Positions 46,725-55,257 are shown, counted from the stretch's first letter. The stretch is 64,000 nt of DNA from Roseicyclus mahoneyensis (GCF_003148775.1 NZ_QGGW01000003.1:62001-126000); one strand, 5' to 3'. Numbers and translations: made by a program. Notes: a model not told the origin generated them from the sequence alone.

Positions 46725-47618
46725 TCAACTGGTGCGCCCAAAGTGAAATAAACAGGTATCCCGATACAGCCCTTCAAGAACTGGGTCTTGCAAAAGAGCC
46801 GACAAAAATTCTCGAGTTTTTGGAATGAATCTCTGGATATCAAGGTTTTCTATGCTGTTCGTATCCCGTCTATTAAATTTCTGCTTGCCGCCATAAATTC
46901 TGGTATCGTGGACGCCATCACCCCTGACCTCTTTTCGTCTATATTCTTCAATACTCCGCACCGAGTAATGATTCATCGAACAGATTGTATTTCGGACAGT
47001 TGTTTTCGAGTTGTCATCTGGCATTTCTCCAAGCTGAATTCGAGCGTCAACCATTGTGCCATCTACAAACACGAAGTCGTCTATGGGATGGCTCGACCGC
47101 GGACGATGTAAGCCAAAAGATGGAAAAATCTTTGAGGGTCTATGAAAAGATTTTGTCATCATATTTTCGAGAAATGTGTTGTCTGAACACATCTTGAAAC
47201 GTTCTATTGTCATTTCTGGTGACCATTTCTCGATCCCGGCGCTTCCAAAATTCAACCAATTTATGGCAATGCCTTGCGCATGGCGGCGTTCATTGAGGAA
47301 ATCGACAATATTTTTTTCTCTTTTGGGTACTACAAATTCGTCACAATCAGCGCAAAGAACCCAGTCAGAGTTTTTGTAGCTATCGAGTGCCAGAGTCTTC
47401 TTGAGAGCGGCCCTTTGGGGGCTACCAGAAAATCCAACATTTTTGTGATACTCGATCCAGCCAAGATCCTGAAGGCGGGTTAGTATGCCGTCGGAGTGGT
47501 CAGACGAGTCGTTCTCGAAAATAACCACGTCGGAGAATCCGATAGCTTTGTGATAGGCAACCCATTCCAGAATATAGGGCCCTTCGTCCTTCAGAGACGT
47601 AACCACCAGTATTTTCAT
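46725..47618 (-). CDS. Glycosyltransferase family 2 protein, AT-rich
   Basis: A 297-residue GT-A type glycosyltransferase: KILVVTSLKDEGPYILEWV is the start typical of the Glyco_tranf_2_4 group, and DCDEF (91-95) is the metal-binding DxD-like motif. The acceptor is unknown. The gene is clearly richer in A and T than everything around it and uses many A/T-ending codons (for example AAA, AAT, GAA), unlike its neighbours. With no mobile-element genes nearby, this suggests a single acquired gene. The ATG at 47618 is in AT-rich DNA without a strong Shine-Dalgarno. Confidence 0.85.
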   Translation of the reverse strand: MKILVVTSLKDEGPYILEWVAYHKAIGFSDVVIFENDSSDHSDGILTRLQDLGWIEYHKNVGFSGSPQRAALKKTLALDSYKNSDWVLCADCDEFVVPKREKNIVDFLNERRHAQGIAINWLNFGSAGIEKWSPEMTIERFKMCSDNTFLENMMTKSFHRPSKIFPSFGLHRPRSSHPIDDFVFVDGTMVDARIQLGEMPDDNSKTTVRNTICSMNHYSVRSIEEYRRKEVRGDGVHDTRIYGGKQKFNRRDTNSIENLDIQRFIPKTREFLSALLQDPVLEGLYRDTCLFHFGRTS

Positions 47619-47868
47619 GCACTCATTCCGTCGATGCCAAGATCTGATGTCGGTATCATTGTATCGACTTGTCTACGCTCAGTCCTCAACCGCGCCAACC
47701 CGGTCATGGGCGTTCGACGGCGCCATGGTCTGCCTATGGCCTCGAAGTCAGTGTTCCACGTGGTGGGGGTCTCACACCTTCCGAAGCACGGGTCTTTCGT
47801 CCCCCATCCCCATCCACCTTCACGGTCTGTCTGCCAAAAAGCCCCGGGGCTCCGTCCGTTCGCGCCTC

Positions 47869-47908
47869 AATCGCTCGACTGGAGCGATTGCCGGGCCTTG
47901 TGGCCCGG
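47869..47908 (-). terminator. Tandem hairpins after lepA
   Basis: Reading away from the lepA stop, CCGGGCC/GGCCCGG (loop TTGT, 47891-47908) comes first and AATCGCTC/GAGCGATT (loop GACTG, 47869-47889) second. No T-run follows either. They are the only structure I see in the 298-base gap between lepA and the glycosyltransferase gene; the rest of that gap holds no gene. Confidence 0.5.
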
Positions 47909-47916
47909 ACCGTCGC

Positions 47917-49716
47917 TTACCCATCCATCTTCAACGCATTGATAAACGCGCTTTGCGGGATTTCCACCTTCCCGAACTGCCGCATCTTCTTCTTGCCCGC
48001 CTTCTGCTTGTCCAAGAGCTTCCGCTTGCGCGTCGCATCCCCGCCGTAGCACTTGGCCGTCACGTCCTTGCGCATCGCCGAGAGCGTCTCGCGCGCGATG
48101 ACGCGGCCGCCGATGGCCGCCTGGATCGGGATCTTGAACATGTGGCGGGGGATCAGCTCCTTGAGTTTCTCGACCAGTTGCCGCCCGCGCCCCTCGGCCC
48201 GGTCGCGGTGGACCATCATCGACAGCGCGTCGACCGGCTCGTCGTTCACGAGGATCGACATCTTCACAAGGAAATCCTCGCGGTAGCCGATCATCTGGTA
48301 ATCGAACGACGCATAGCCCTTGGTCACCGATTTCAACCGGTCGTAGAAATCGAACACCACCTCGTTCAGCGGCAGGTCATAGACGACCATCGCGCGTTGG
48401 CCCGCATAGGTCAGGTCAAGCTGTTCGCCGCGGCGGTCCTGACACAGTTTCAGCACGTCGCCGAGGTATTCGTCGGGCACAAGGATCGTCGCCTTGATCC
48501 GCGGCTCCGCGATGTGGTCGATGCCCGCGGGGTCGGGCATGTCGGCGGGGTTGTGCAGCTCCATCATCGACCCGTCGCGCATGTGGACGTTGTAGATCAC
48601 CGACGGCGCGGTGGTGATCAGGTCGATGTCATATTCGCGTTCAAGGCGGTCGCGGATGACCTCGAGGTGCAGAAGCCCAAGGAACCCGCAGCGGAAGCCG
48701 AAGCCCAAAGCGGCGGAGGTTTCCATCTCAAAGGTGAAGGAGGCGTCATTCAGCGCCAGCTTCTCCATCGCGTCGCGCAGATCCTCGAAGTCGTTCGCAT
48801 CAACCGGGAAGAGACCGCAGAACACCACCGGGATCGACGGCTTGAAGCCCGGCAGCGCCTGCGCGCATTGCTTTTTCTCATGCGTGACCGTGTCGCCCAC
48901 GCGGGTGTCGCGGACCTGCTTGATCTGGGCGGTGAAAAACCCGATCTCGCCCGGCCCAAGCTCGGCGATGTCCTGCATCGCGGGTTTGAACACACCCAGT
49001 TTCTCGATCGGATAGGTGCCGCCTGTGCGCATCATGCGGATGCGGTCGCCGCGTCTGATCACGCCGTCGATGACGCGGATCAGGACCACGACGCCAAGGT
49101 AGGGGTCGTAATAGCTGTCGACCAGCATCGCCTTCAGCGGCGCATCGCGCTCGCCCTTGGGGGCGGGCAGGCGGGTGACGATGGCCTCCAGCACTTCGGG
49201 GATGCCGAGGCCGGTTTTCGCGCTGATCTCGACGGCTTGGCTCGCGTCGATGCCGATCACATCCTCGATCTGCTCCTTGACCCGCTCAGGCTCGGCGGCG
49301 GGCAGGTCGATCTTGTTGAGCACCGGCACGATCTCGTGATCGGCGTCGATCGCCTGATAGACATTGGCCAGCGTCTGGGCCTCGACGCCTTGGCTGGCAT
49401 CAACCACCAGCAGCGAGCCTTCGACGGCGCGCATGGAGCGGCTGACCTCATAGGCAAAGTCGACATGGCCGGGGGTGTCGATCAGGTTGAGGATATAGGT
49501 GTGGCCATCCTTGGCCGGATATTCGATGCGGACAGTGTTGGCCTTGATGGTGATGCCGCGCTCGCGCTCGATATCCATGCTGTCGAGCAGCTGTTCTTGC
49601 ATGTCACGCTCGGCCACGGTGCCGGTCAGCTGGATCAGCCGGTCGGCGAGCGTGGATTTGCCGTGGTCGATGTGGGCCACGATGGAGAAGTTGCGGATGC
49701 GGTTGAGGTCGGTCAT
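47917..49716 (-). CDS. lepA: Elongation factor 4
   Basis: A 599-residue translational GTPase LepA/EF4, which acts on stalled or mistranslocated ribosomes. G1 is [10 protein letters not shown]3 is DTPGH and G4 is NKID, followed by the EF-G-like domains II, III and V and the LepA-specific C-terminal domain ([20 protein letters not shown]). The ATG at 49716 matches the family ([17 protein letters not shown]); the longer open frame toward 49860 is not needed. Confidence 0.97.
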   Translation of the reverse strand: MTDLNRIRNFSIVAHIDHGKSTLADRLIQLTGTVAERDMQEQLLDSMDIERERGITIKANTVRIEYPAKDGHTYILNLIDTPGHVDFAYEVSRSMRAVEGSLLVVDASQGVEAQTLANVYQAIDADHEIVPVLNKIDLPAAEPERVKEQIEDVIGIDASQAVEISAKTGLGIPEVLEAIVTRLPAPKGERDAPLKAMLVDSYYDPYLGVVVLIRVIDGVIRRGDRIRMMRTGGTYPIEKLGVFKPAMQDIAELGPGEIGFFTAQIKQVRDTRVGDTVTHEKKQCAQALPGFKPSIPVVFCGLFPVDANDFEDLRDAMEKLALNDASFTFEMETSAALGFGFRCGFLGLLHLEVIRDRLEREYDIDLITTAPSVIYNVHMRDGSMMELHNPADMPDPAGIDHIAEPRIKATILVPDEYLGDVLKLCQDRRGEQLDLTYAGQRAMVVYDLPLNEVVFDFYDRLKSVTKGYASFDYQMIGYREDFLVKMSILVNDEPVDALSMMVHRDRAEGRGRQLVEKLKELIPRHMFKIPIQAAIGGRVIARETLSAMRKDVTAKCYGGDATRKRKLLDKQKAGKKKMRQFGKVEIPQSAFINALKMDG

Positions 49717-49847
49717 GGCGGCCTGCAATGATAAGGTTCGCAGGGGGAGATAGCCTTTGCAGACGCGGGGGGAAAGGGGGCGTTGCGCGGGCCAGTGCCA
49801 CGCGGCGACGGGTCGCTGCGCGAATCCGCGGAGGTTGGCGTATATGA

Positions 49848-49876
49848 GTGACCTAGGCAATAATTTCCTAAGTCAC
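49848..49876 (+). promoter_or_regulatory. Imperfect palindrome upstream of the DsrE-like gene
   Basis: GTGACCTAGG and CCTAAGTCAC are ten-base arms with one mismatch around an AT-rich nine-base centre (caataattt). They end 3 bases before the AAAGGA ribosome site of the DsrE-like gene. The arrangement fits a repressor operator overlapping the transcription start; no regulator gene is next to it. Confidence 0.4.
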
Positions 49877-49891
49877 AAAAGGACCGTCCCT

Positions 49892-50329
49892 ATGCGTTTC
49901 CCCCAAACCCTTGCCGCGACCCTCGCCCTTGCCCTCTCCGCAGGCGCCGCCCTTGCGCAAGACGCCGCGCCGCTTGTCACGGTGGTCACCGCCGATCACC
50001 CCCAGACCCAGCTCATGGCCATGGTGCTGACGTCTCAGGCCGCGCAGCAGGGCCACCCGGTGCGCGTGCTCTTGTGCGGTCCGGGCGGCGACATGGCGCT
50101 GGCCGACGCACCCGAGGGTGTCACCGCACCGCAGCCCCCCATGGGGGCCAGCCCGCAGGGCCTGATGGTGCAACTGATGGCAAATGGCGCCACGGTCGAG
50201 GTCTGCGCGATCTACCTGCCGGGTCTGGGTGCAGATGCCAGCGTGCTGATCGAGGGCGTAACCGTCGCCCAGCCCCCCGCGATGGCCGCCGCCATGGCCG
50301 CCGAGGGCAGCATCGTCTGGTCCTTCTGA
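49892..50329 (+). CDS. Exported DsrE-like protein
   Basis: A 145-residue protein with a signal peptide (MRFPQTLAATLALALSAGAALA) and a DsrE/DsrF-like alpha/beta domain: VTVVTADHPQTQLMAMVLTSQAA, then VRVLLCGPGGDMAL and VEVCAIYLPG. DsrE-fold proteins handle persulfides in sulfur relay, usually in the cytoplasm; an exported version is less common. The conserved-position cysteines are in LLCGP and VEVCAI. The ATG at 49892 has AAAGGA upstream. It diverges from lepA and is preceded by a palindrome. Confidence 0.72.
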   Translation: MRFPQTLAATLALALSAGAALAQDAAPLVTVVTADHPQTQLMAMVLTSQAAQQGHPVRVLLCGPGGDMALADAPEGVTAPQPPMGASPQGLMVQLMANGATVEVCAIYLPGLGADASVLIEGVTVAQPPAMAAAMAAEGSIVWSF

Positions 50330-50381
50330 CCCTCACACCGCGCATGGCCGTGGACAGACGGCCCGATTCGGAGCATTCTTC

Positions 50382-50409
50382 CGGGCGGAGCGGACATAAG
50401 ATCCGCCCG
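50382..50409 (+). terminator. Hairpin after the DsrE-like gene
   Basis: CGGGCGGA and TCCGCCCG form an eight-base stem with a 12-base loop, 52 bases after the stop and 31 bases before the next start. No T-run. It may end the transcript or sit in the leader of the next gene. Confidence 0.35.
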
Positions 50410-50439
50410 TCCGAGCAGCCCGTGACATTGAGGCCCGAG

Positions 50440-50757
50440 ATGACGAGACGCTTCCTGATTGTGCCGGCCCTTGCGCTGGCCTTGGCCGCAGCCGTGGCAC
50501 CCGTTCCGGCAAACGCCAATCCGATCGAGCGCGCCTGCCAGCAATCCAACCGCTCTGCGGCGACACCTGCGCTATGCGATTGCATCGGACGCGCTGCGCA
50601 GCAGACGCTGACCAACCGCCAGATGCGCGACGGTGCACGCTTCTTTCAAGACCCGCAGCGCGCGCAAGACGTGCGCCAGTCCGACCGGCGCACGGATGAA
50701 GAACTTTGGCGCGCCTGGCGCAATTTTGGCCAGACCGCCGAGGCGCTCTGCCGCTAG
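50440..50757 (+). CDS. Small exported protein of Rhodobacterales type
   Basis: A 105-residue protein with a signal peptide (MTRRFLIVPALALALAAAVAPVPANA) and a mature domain with ERACQQSNRSAATPALCDCIG and RQSDRRTDEELWRAWRNFGQTAEALCR. Four cysteines could form two disulfides. Related proteins are sometimes labelled arginine transporter, but it has no transport architecture. Function unknown. The ATG at 50440 gives a clean signal peptide. Confidence 0.7.
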   Translation: MTRRFLIVPALALALAAAVAPVPANANPIERACQQSNRSAATPALCDCIGRAAQQTLTNRQMRDGARFFQDPQRAQDVRQSDRRTDEELWRAWRNFGQTAEALCR

Positions 50758-50759
50758 CC

Positions 50760-50926
50760 CCCGCCTGCATCGGGTGTGCGGGCGGAGCGCGCGCAAGCCT
50801 ATCGCCATGTCTTGGGCGATCGGTCGGCGTCAAGCCGCCCGGTTTGCCCGACAAACACCCTTTGGCGGCCGGGGACCGGCAGATATTGCCTGGACAGACG
50901 CACAGGATGCGGATGGGATGGGGCAA
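50760..50926 (-). pseudogene. Relic of a low-molecular-weight protein-tyrosine phosphatase
   Basis: On minus the frame reads RILCVCPGNICRSPAAKG, which is the P-loop of LMW phosphatases (C-x5-R, typical form VCxGNICRSP). After about 20 residues the frame loses similarity; a shifted frame continues with QTGRLDAD... and meets a stop. There is no normal start codon (only a TTG), the C-terminal two thirds of the enzyme are missing, and the adjacent gene at 50440-50757 begins where the rest would be. So this is a frameshifted, truncated remnant rather than a working gene. Confidence 0.6.
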
Positions 50927-50951
50927 TGGTCGGTCCCTTGGAGAGATATCG

Positions 50952-51494
50952 ATGCGATGCGTGATCCTTGGCCTTCTGGCGCTGGTCTTGCCGACACTCG
51001 CGGTGGCGCAAGGCGGTGAGCAGCTTTTGGTGCCGGTGCCGCAGGGCTATGTGCTGGCCCATTCTGCGGCGGGGCCGGACGGGGCCTTGCAGGAATACAT
51101 CCCCTCGGCCGAGACCCTTGGCGCATGGTCGCAGATGATGACGGTGCGCGACTTTCCGGCCCTTGCGGGCGCCGATCCTGCGGCCTTCCATGGCAACCTG
51201 ATCCAGTCGCTGACCGCTGCCTGCCCCACCGCGCAATATGCCGAGGTCACGGCGACCGTCGAACGCGGCGCGCCGGTGCACATCGTGCTGGCGGGCTGTC
51301 CGGTCAGCCCGGTGACCGGCGGCGAGGAATGGTTCCTGAGCAAGGCCATCGGCGGGCAAACGGCGCTCTACAATGTCCAAGGCGCATGGCGCGGCCCCGC
51401 GACCCGTGAACTGGTCGAGGGCTGGACGATCCTTTTGCGGGATGTGGTGTTGTGCGATCCTGCGCGCGCCGAGATGCCCTGCCCGGCCCCGTGA
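50952..51494 (+). CDS. Exported protein of unknown function
   Basis: A 180-residue protein with a signal peptide (MRCVILGLLALVLPTLAVAQ) and a soluble domain rich in Glu, Ala and Gly that I do not recognise; it has four cysteines near HIVLAGCP, AACPTAQY and VVLCDP...MPCPAP. Its TGA overlaps the GTG start of the sirtuin gene (GTGA), so the two are translationally coupled. Confidence 0.7.
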   Translation: MRCVILGLLALVLPTLAVAQGGEQLLVPVPQGYVLAHSAAGPDGALQEYIPSAETLGAWSQMMTVRDFPALAGADPAAFHGNLIQSLTAACPTAQYAEVTATVERGAPVHIVLAGCPVSPVTGGEEWFLSKAIGGQTALYNVQGAWRGPATRELVEGWTILLRDVVLCDPARAEMPCPAP

Positions 51495-52177
51495 CGCGGA
51501 TCGTCATACTGACCGGGGCGGGCGTCTCGGCTGAAAGCGGGCTGGGGACCTTCCGCGACAAGGGCGGTCTTTGGGACCGCTACGACCTGGCGCAGGTCGC
51601 CACGCCCGAGGGTTTTGTGCGCAACCCGGCGCTCGTGCATGACTTCTACAACGCGCGCCGCGCCAATGCGCTGGATGCCCTTCCCAATGCCGCACATCGG
51701 GCGCTGGCCCGACTGCAAGGTGCGCGCGCGGGCGTCACTCTGGTCACGCAAAACATCGATGACCTGCACGAGCGTGGTGGTGCGCGCGAGGTCATCCACA
51801 TGCATGGCCAGATCACGCGGGCGCTGTGTTCGGTCTGCGGGTCACGCTGGGACGCGCCGCGGGCGATGCACCCGCGCGATGCCTGCCCGGCCTGCGGCGA
51901 ACCCGCGACACGGCCCGACATGGTCTGGTTCGGGGAATATCCCTACCACATGGAGCGTATCGCCGAGGCGCTGGCGGCCTGCGACCTTTTCGTGGCGATC
52001 GGCACCAGTGGCGAGGTCTATCCGGCCGCAGGCTTCGTCGAGGAGGCGGCGGGGTTCGGGGCCGAAACGCTCGAAATCAATCTGGAGCCCTCGGCGCCGG
52101 GCCGTTTCGACCAGGTGATCGCGGGGCCGGCAAGCCTGACGGTTCCCGCCTGGGTGGCCGAGGTTCTGGGCGGCTGA
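51491..52177 (+). CDS. cobB: NAD-dependent protein deacylase (sirtuin)
   Basis: A 228-residue sirtuin. NAD-binding motifs are GAGVSAESGLGTFR and TQNIDDLHERGG; the catalytic histidine is in HMHG; the zinc site is CSVC...CPAC. Tyr53 and Arg56 (FYNARR) match the Y-x-x-R pair of desuccinylases, so removal of succinyl or malonyl groups is likely alongside deacetylation. The GTG at 51491 overlaps the previous stop and gives a normal start (TRIVILTGAG). Confidence 0.93.
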   Translation: MTRIVILTGAGVSAESGLGTFRDKGGLWDRYDLAQVATPEGFVRNPALVHDFYNARRANALDALPNAAHRALARLQGARAGVTLVTQNIDDLHERGGAREVIHMHGQITRALCSVCGSRWDAPRAMHPRDACPACGEPATRPDMVWFGEYPYHMERIAEALAACDLFVAIGTSGEVYPAAGFVEEAAGFGAETLEINLEPSAPGRFDQVIAGPASLTVPAWVAEVLGG

Positions 52178-52283
52178 GCGTCATCCCCGCCGGATCGTGC
52201 CAGGACCGGCACGCCCGCGCATCCGATGGACAGGCAGGCGCGCCGTCATGGCCGGGGCATGGGACAGCCCGACCGCTGGGCCG

Positions 52284-52787
52284 TCAGCCGCCGTGGTTGT
52301 GGCCGTGAGCATGTCCATGGCCATCGCCATGCTGCATCGCGCCACCCTCGGCGGGCATCCGCTCCAGATCGACGGGCACCTCGATTTCGACCGGGTCCGA
52401 CGTCTCGAAGATCAGCCGGACGGTGAAGGTGTCGCCTTGCTCCAGCGGACGGGTCAGCCCCAGAAGCATAACATGCAGCCCGCCCCGTTCCAGAAGGACG
52501 GTTTCATCGGCAGCGATCGGGATGCCGCCTTCGATCTCGACCATGCGCATCACGCCGTCCGAGGTCTGGATATGGGTGTGTAGCTCAAGCCGTTCGGCAA
52601 TGTCCGAGTCCGCGCCGATCAGCACGTCGTCGTAATCGTTGTGGTTGTAGATCGACATGAAGATAGCACCCGATTGGGCCAGCGGGCTACTGGCACGGGC
52701 ATAGGCGTCTTCGATCACGACATGGGCGCTCGCAAGACTGGGCAAGGCGGCGAAAAGGCCTGCGCACAGGATATGTTTCAGGGACAT
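52284..52787 (-). CDS. Periplasmic copper chaperone PCu(A)C
   Basis: A 167-residue PCu(A)C protein that carries Cu(I) in the periplasm, mostly to cytochrome oxidase. Signal peptide MSLKHILCAGLFAALPSLASA, then the copper site: His70 and His72 in LELHTHIQ, Met80 and Met82 in VMRM, and the later GGLHVMLLGL. The C-terminal tail GDGHGHAHGHNHGG is histidine-rich and probably adds metal sites. ATG 52787 fixes the start. It follows the DUF2946-like gene by 47 bases on the same strand. Confidence 0.9.
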   Translation of the reverse strand: MSLKHILCAGLFAALPSLASAHVVIEDAYARASSPLAQSGAIFMSIYNHNDYDDVLIGADSDIAERLELHTHIQTSDGVMRMVEIEGGIPIAADETVLLERGGLHVMLLGLTRPLEQGDTFTVRLIFETSDPVEIEVPVDLERMPAEGGAMQHGDGHGHAHGHNHGG

Positions 52788-52834
52788 GGGTCCGGTCTCC
52801 GGTCTGGATATGCTGGAAAGGATATGGCGTCGCG

Positions 52835-53203
52835 TCAGGCCGCAAGCGGCGGCGCGCGGGCCAGACCACCGGGGCAGGCCCGGCCAGGGATCCAGTCGGA
52901 GATGAGCAGGACAAAGGGTGCGGCTTGCGCGCCTTCGGGCGCTGCGGCTCCGGCACTTGCGGGCGGCAGGGCAAAGGTCGCGATCAGGCAATCAAGACAG
53001 ACCGACCGGTCAAGCGTGACGGGCGCACCATCCGTATCGAACAGCGGCAGGCCGTCATGGGCGATGACCACGGGCGCGGGCCCGGTGACGGAGCACAGTT
53101 GCCCGTCGGCGGCCATGGCGCCGCGCGCGCTGCCGATGCCGATGCCAGTGATGACCAGCAACAGAAGCAGGGGCGGCAGGACAAGGGCGCGTAAGCAAAC
53201 CAT
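52835..53203 (-). CDS. DUF2946-like exported protein
   Basis: A 122-residue protein with one N-terminal hydrophobic segment (VLPPLLLLLVITGIGIG) and cysteines at 37, 69 and 72 (SVCLDC), the pattern of DUF2946 proteins that often accompany copper genes. The assignment is by pattern, not proof. Its position upstream of the copper chaperone supports a role in copper handling. Confidence 0.6.
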   Translation of the reverse strand: MVCLRALVLPPLLLLLVITGIGIGSARGAMAADGQLCSVTGPAPVVIAHDGLPLFDTDGAPVTLDRSVCLDCLIATFALPPASAGAAAPEGAQAAPFVLLISDWIPGRACPGGLARAPPLAA

Positions 53204-53332
53204 GGGGGGTGTTGTCGCGCAAGGTTCCGGTGGTGGGAACGCGGCATGATGACATGGTGGGGGCAGGCGACCTCCCGCCGCTGCGCGGGGCGGATGGTCG
53301 ACACCGGCAGGCCCGGATGATAGGGTCGCCGT

Positions 53333-53971
53333 ATGGTAGACTACACCATTGGGACCTTTGACTGGGTGCCTGATTTGCCGCGCGGCTATGTCAGGGACAT
53401 CCGCCTCAGATGGGCGCTGGAAGAGGCAGGTCTGCCCTACGGTGTTGCAACGACGCCCTTCAGGGATCGCACCGATGACCACTTTCGCCACCAACCTTTT
53501 GGTCAGGTGCCTTGGCTGTCGCATGGCGAAATCTCGATCTTCGAAAGTGGCGCTGATCTGCTTCATATTGCAGAAAGCAGCGGAAAGCTGATGCCTGAGG
53601 ATGCGATGGGGCGCAGCAGTGTCATCAAGTGGCTGTTTGCAGCGCTGAATTCCGTTGAAATGGCCGTCTTGCCCTTTACGATCTTCAAGTTCACGGGCGA
53701 TGAAGCGCAAACGCCGGGGCGTCAGGCGCTCGATGGATTTCTTGCAGCACGTCTTGGGCACGTGGATGCCTATCTGGCCCACCGTGAATGGCTGGCCGGC
53801 GCGTTTTCCATCGCCGACATTGTCATGGTCGATGTGCTGCGGTTGGCGGATCGTTTCGATGCGCTCGAAGATCATCCCAATTGTCGCGCCTACGTCGAAC
53901 GGGCCACGACAAGACCTGCATTCAAGAAGGCTCTGCAGGATCAACTCGATCACTTTGCGGCAGCTGATTGA
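53333..53971 (+). CDS. Glutathione S-transferase family protein
   Basis: A 212-residue GST. The thioredoxin-like half carries the glutathione-binding FGQVPWL and FESGADLL segments; the C-terminal helical half has AFSIADIVMVDVLR. Substrate unknown. Codon use is less GC-biased than its neighbours (though not as AT-rich as the glycosyltransferase), a hint of transfer or relaxed bias. It ends in a strong intrinsic terminator. ATG at 53333 lacks a strong Shine-Dalgarno. Confidence 0.85.
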   Translation: MVDYTIGTFDWVPDLPRGYVRDIRLRWALEEAGLPYGVATTPFRDRTDDHFRHQPFGQVPWLSHGEISIFESGADLLHIAESSGKLMPEDAMGRSSVIKWLFAALNSVEMAVLPFTIFKFTGDEAQTPGRQALDGFLAARLGHVDAYLAHREWLAGAFSIADIVMVDVLRLADRFDALEDHPNCRAYVERATTRPAFKKALQDQLDHFAAAD

Positions 53972-53986
53972 GGCGATCACGGCACA

Positions 53987-54025
53987 GGGGCGATCCTACT
54001 TTTGCCTGTGTTGATCGCCCCTTTT
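53987..54025 (+). terminator. Intrinsic terminator of the GST gene
   Basis: GGGGCGATC and GATCGCCCC form a nine-base stem around a 17-base loop and are followed by TTTT. Confidence 0.7.
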
Positions 54026-54065
54026 GGCCAAACGCGTGACCCGGGCGGAGGGCCCCAAACGCAAA

Positions 54066-54095
54066 ACGCCCCGCAGGATCATTCCTGCGGGGCGT
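54066..54095 (-). terminator. Intrinsic terminator of rpmB
   Basis: ACGCCCCGCAGGA pairs with its 13-base complement around a 4-base loop; on minus it is followed by TTTTGCGTTT. It lies 24 bases after the rpmB stop, which on minus is the expected place. Confidence 0.85.
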
Positions 54096-54119
54096 CCCGA
54101 ACCATGCAATCGGAAAGGA

Positions 54120-54410
54120 TCAGGCCTGTGCGGCCTGTGCCTTCACGATCTCTTTCTTGATCTTCAGCGCCTTGTCGGACAGTTCCACATCCTTGGCCTT
54201 GGCCATGAACGCGTCCAGACCGCCGCGGTGATCCACCGAGCGCAGCGCGTGATTCGATATGCGCAGTTTGAAGCTGCGGTTCAGAATGTCCGAGCCCAGC
54301 GTGACATCGGTCAGGTTCGGCAGGAAACGGCGCCGGGTCTTGTTGTTGGCGTGGCTGACATTGTTGCCACTCATCGGGCCTTTGCCGGATAGTTCGCAGA
54401 CACGCGACAT
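54120..54410 (-). CDS. rpmB: 50S ribosomal protein L28
   Basis: A 96-residue L28: [29 protein letters not shown] is the family start, followed by [21 protein letters not shown]. Family length for alphaproteobacteria is about 95-100. Transcribed alone: a terminator follows, and the leader contains a strong hairpin. rpmG is not adjacent. Confidence 0.97.
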   Translation of the reverse strand: MSRVCELSGKGPMSGNNVSHANNKTRRRFLPNLTDVTLGSDILNRSFKLRISNHALRSVDHRGGLDAFMAKAKDVELSDKALKIKKEIVKAQAAQA

Positions 54411-54441
54411 GGGATGATCCTCGACAGCTCAGAAACGGAAA

Positions 54442-54465
54442 GGGCGTGTGGCATGGCCCACGCCC
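54442..54465 (-). promoter_or_regulatory. Hairpin in the rpmB leader, possible attenuator
   Basis: GGGCGTG and CACGCCC pair around a ten-base loop that itself contains GGC/GCC. On minus the stem is followed by TTTCCGTTT and then by the rpmB start about 31 bases on. The shape (stem, U-rich tail, short gap to a ribosomal protein gene) suggests attenuation or L28 autoregulation. Confidence 0.35.
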
Positions 54466-54606
54466 GCAAATCTTGGCGGGGGATACGAGCGTGGCAGGGC
54501 GGTGTCAAGAGGGGCAAACGGCCTGCGGGCTTGTCGCGCGCGGGTCGCGCGGGCAAGATGGGCGCAGGCCCCGCGCAGACCGGGGCAGGGGGGCAGAACG
54601 GGCGCA

Positions 54607-55257
54607 ATGCAGGAAACCGAGCTTTATCCGCCGGTAAAAGCCTTCCTCGAGGCGGCGGGTTACACCGTCAAGGCGGAAATCGGCCCGGCCGATGTCATGG
54701 CGCTGCGTGATGGCGAAGAGCCGGTGATCGTTGAGCTGAAGACCGCATTCTCGCTCGCCTTGTTCCATCAGGGCATCGCACGGCTGGCCGTCAGCGACAG
54801 CGTCTATCTGGCAGTGCCGCGCGGACAGGGGCGGCGGTTCGCGCAGGCGCTGGCCGACAACACGCGGCTGGCGCGCAGGCTTGGTCTTGGCCTTCTGACC
54901 GTGCGACTGGCCGACGGTCTGGTCGAGGTCCAGTGCGAGCCCGGCCCCTACGCGCCCCGCAAATCCGCGCCCCGCCGTCGCGCGCTTCTCACGGAATTCG
55001 CGCGACGGCGGGGCGATCCCAACCTCGGCGGCCTGCGGGGCGTGCGGATGACCGCCTACCGGCAAGATGCCCTCGCCTGCGCGCGCCATCTGGCCGCGAA
55101 CGGGCCGGCCCGGGGGGCGGCGGTAAAGGCGGCCACGGGCGTCGAGCGTGCCACCGCACTGATGCGCGACAATCATTATGGCTGGTTCGACAGGCTCGGC
55201 ACCGGGGTCTACACCCTCTCTGACACAGGGCGCGCGGCCCTGTCGCCAGGCCCCTGA
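54607..55257 (+). CDS. DUF2161 nuclease-fold protein
   Basis: A 216-residue DUF2161 protein. The N-terminal part (VKAFLEAAGYTVKAEIGPADVMALRDG...VIVELK) shows the D...E-x-K arrangement of PD-(D/E)XK nucleases, and the C-terminal part ends in a basic helix-rich domain. Databases call it a putative phosphodiesterase; no activity is known. The ATG at 54607 starts the family N-terminus (MQETELYPPV). It is followed by a 169-base gap before nrdR. Confidence 0.78.
   Translation: MQETELYPPVKAFLEAAGYTVKAEIGPADVMALRDGEEPVIVELKTAFSLALFHQGIARLAVSDSVYLAVPRGQGRRFAQALADNTRLARRLGLGLLTVRLADGLVEVQCEPGPYAPRKSAPRRRALLTEFARRRGDPNLGGLRGVRMTAYRQDALACARHLAANGPARGAAVKAATGVERATALMRDNHYGWFDRLGTGVYTLSDTGRAALSPGP

Noticed and set aside
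46725-47618. Phage or IS remnant as the source of the AT-rich gene
   Set aside because: No integrase, transposase, terminal inverted repeat, target duplication or tRNA gene is visible at the borders.
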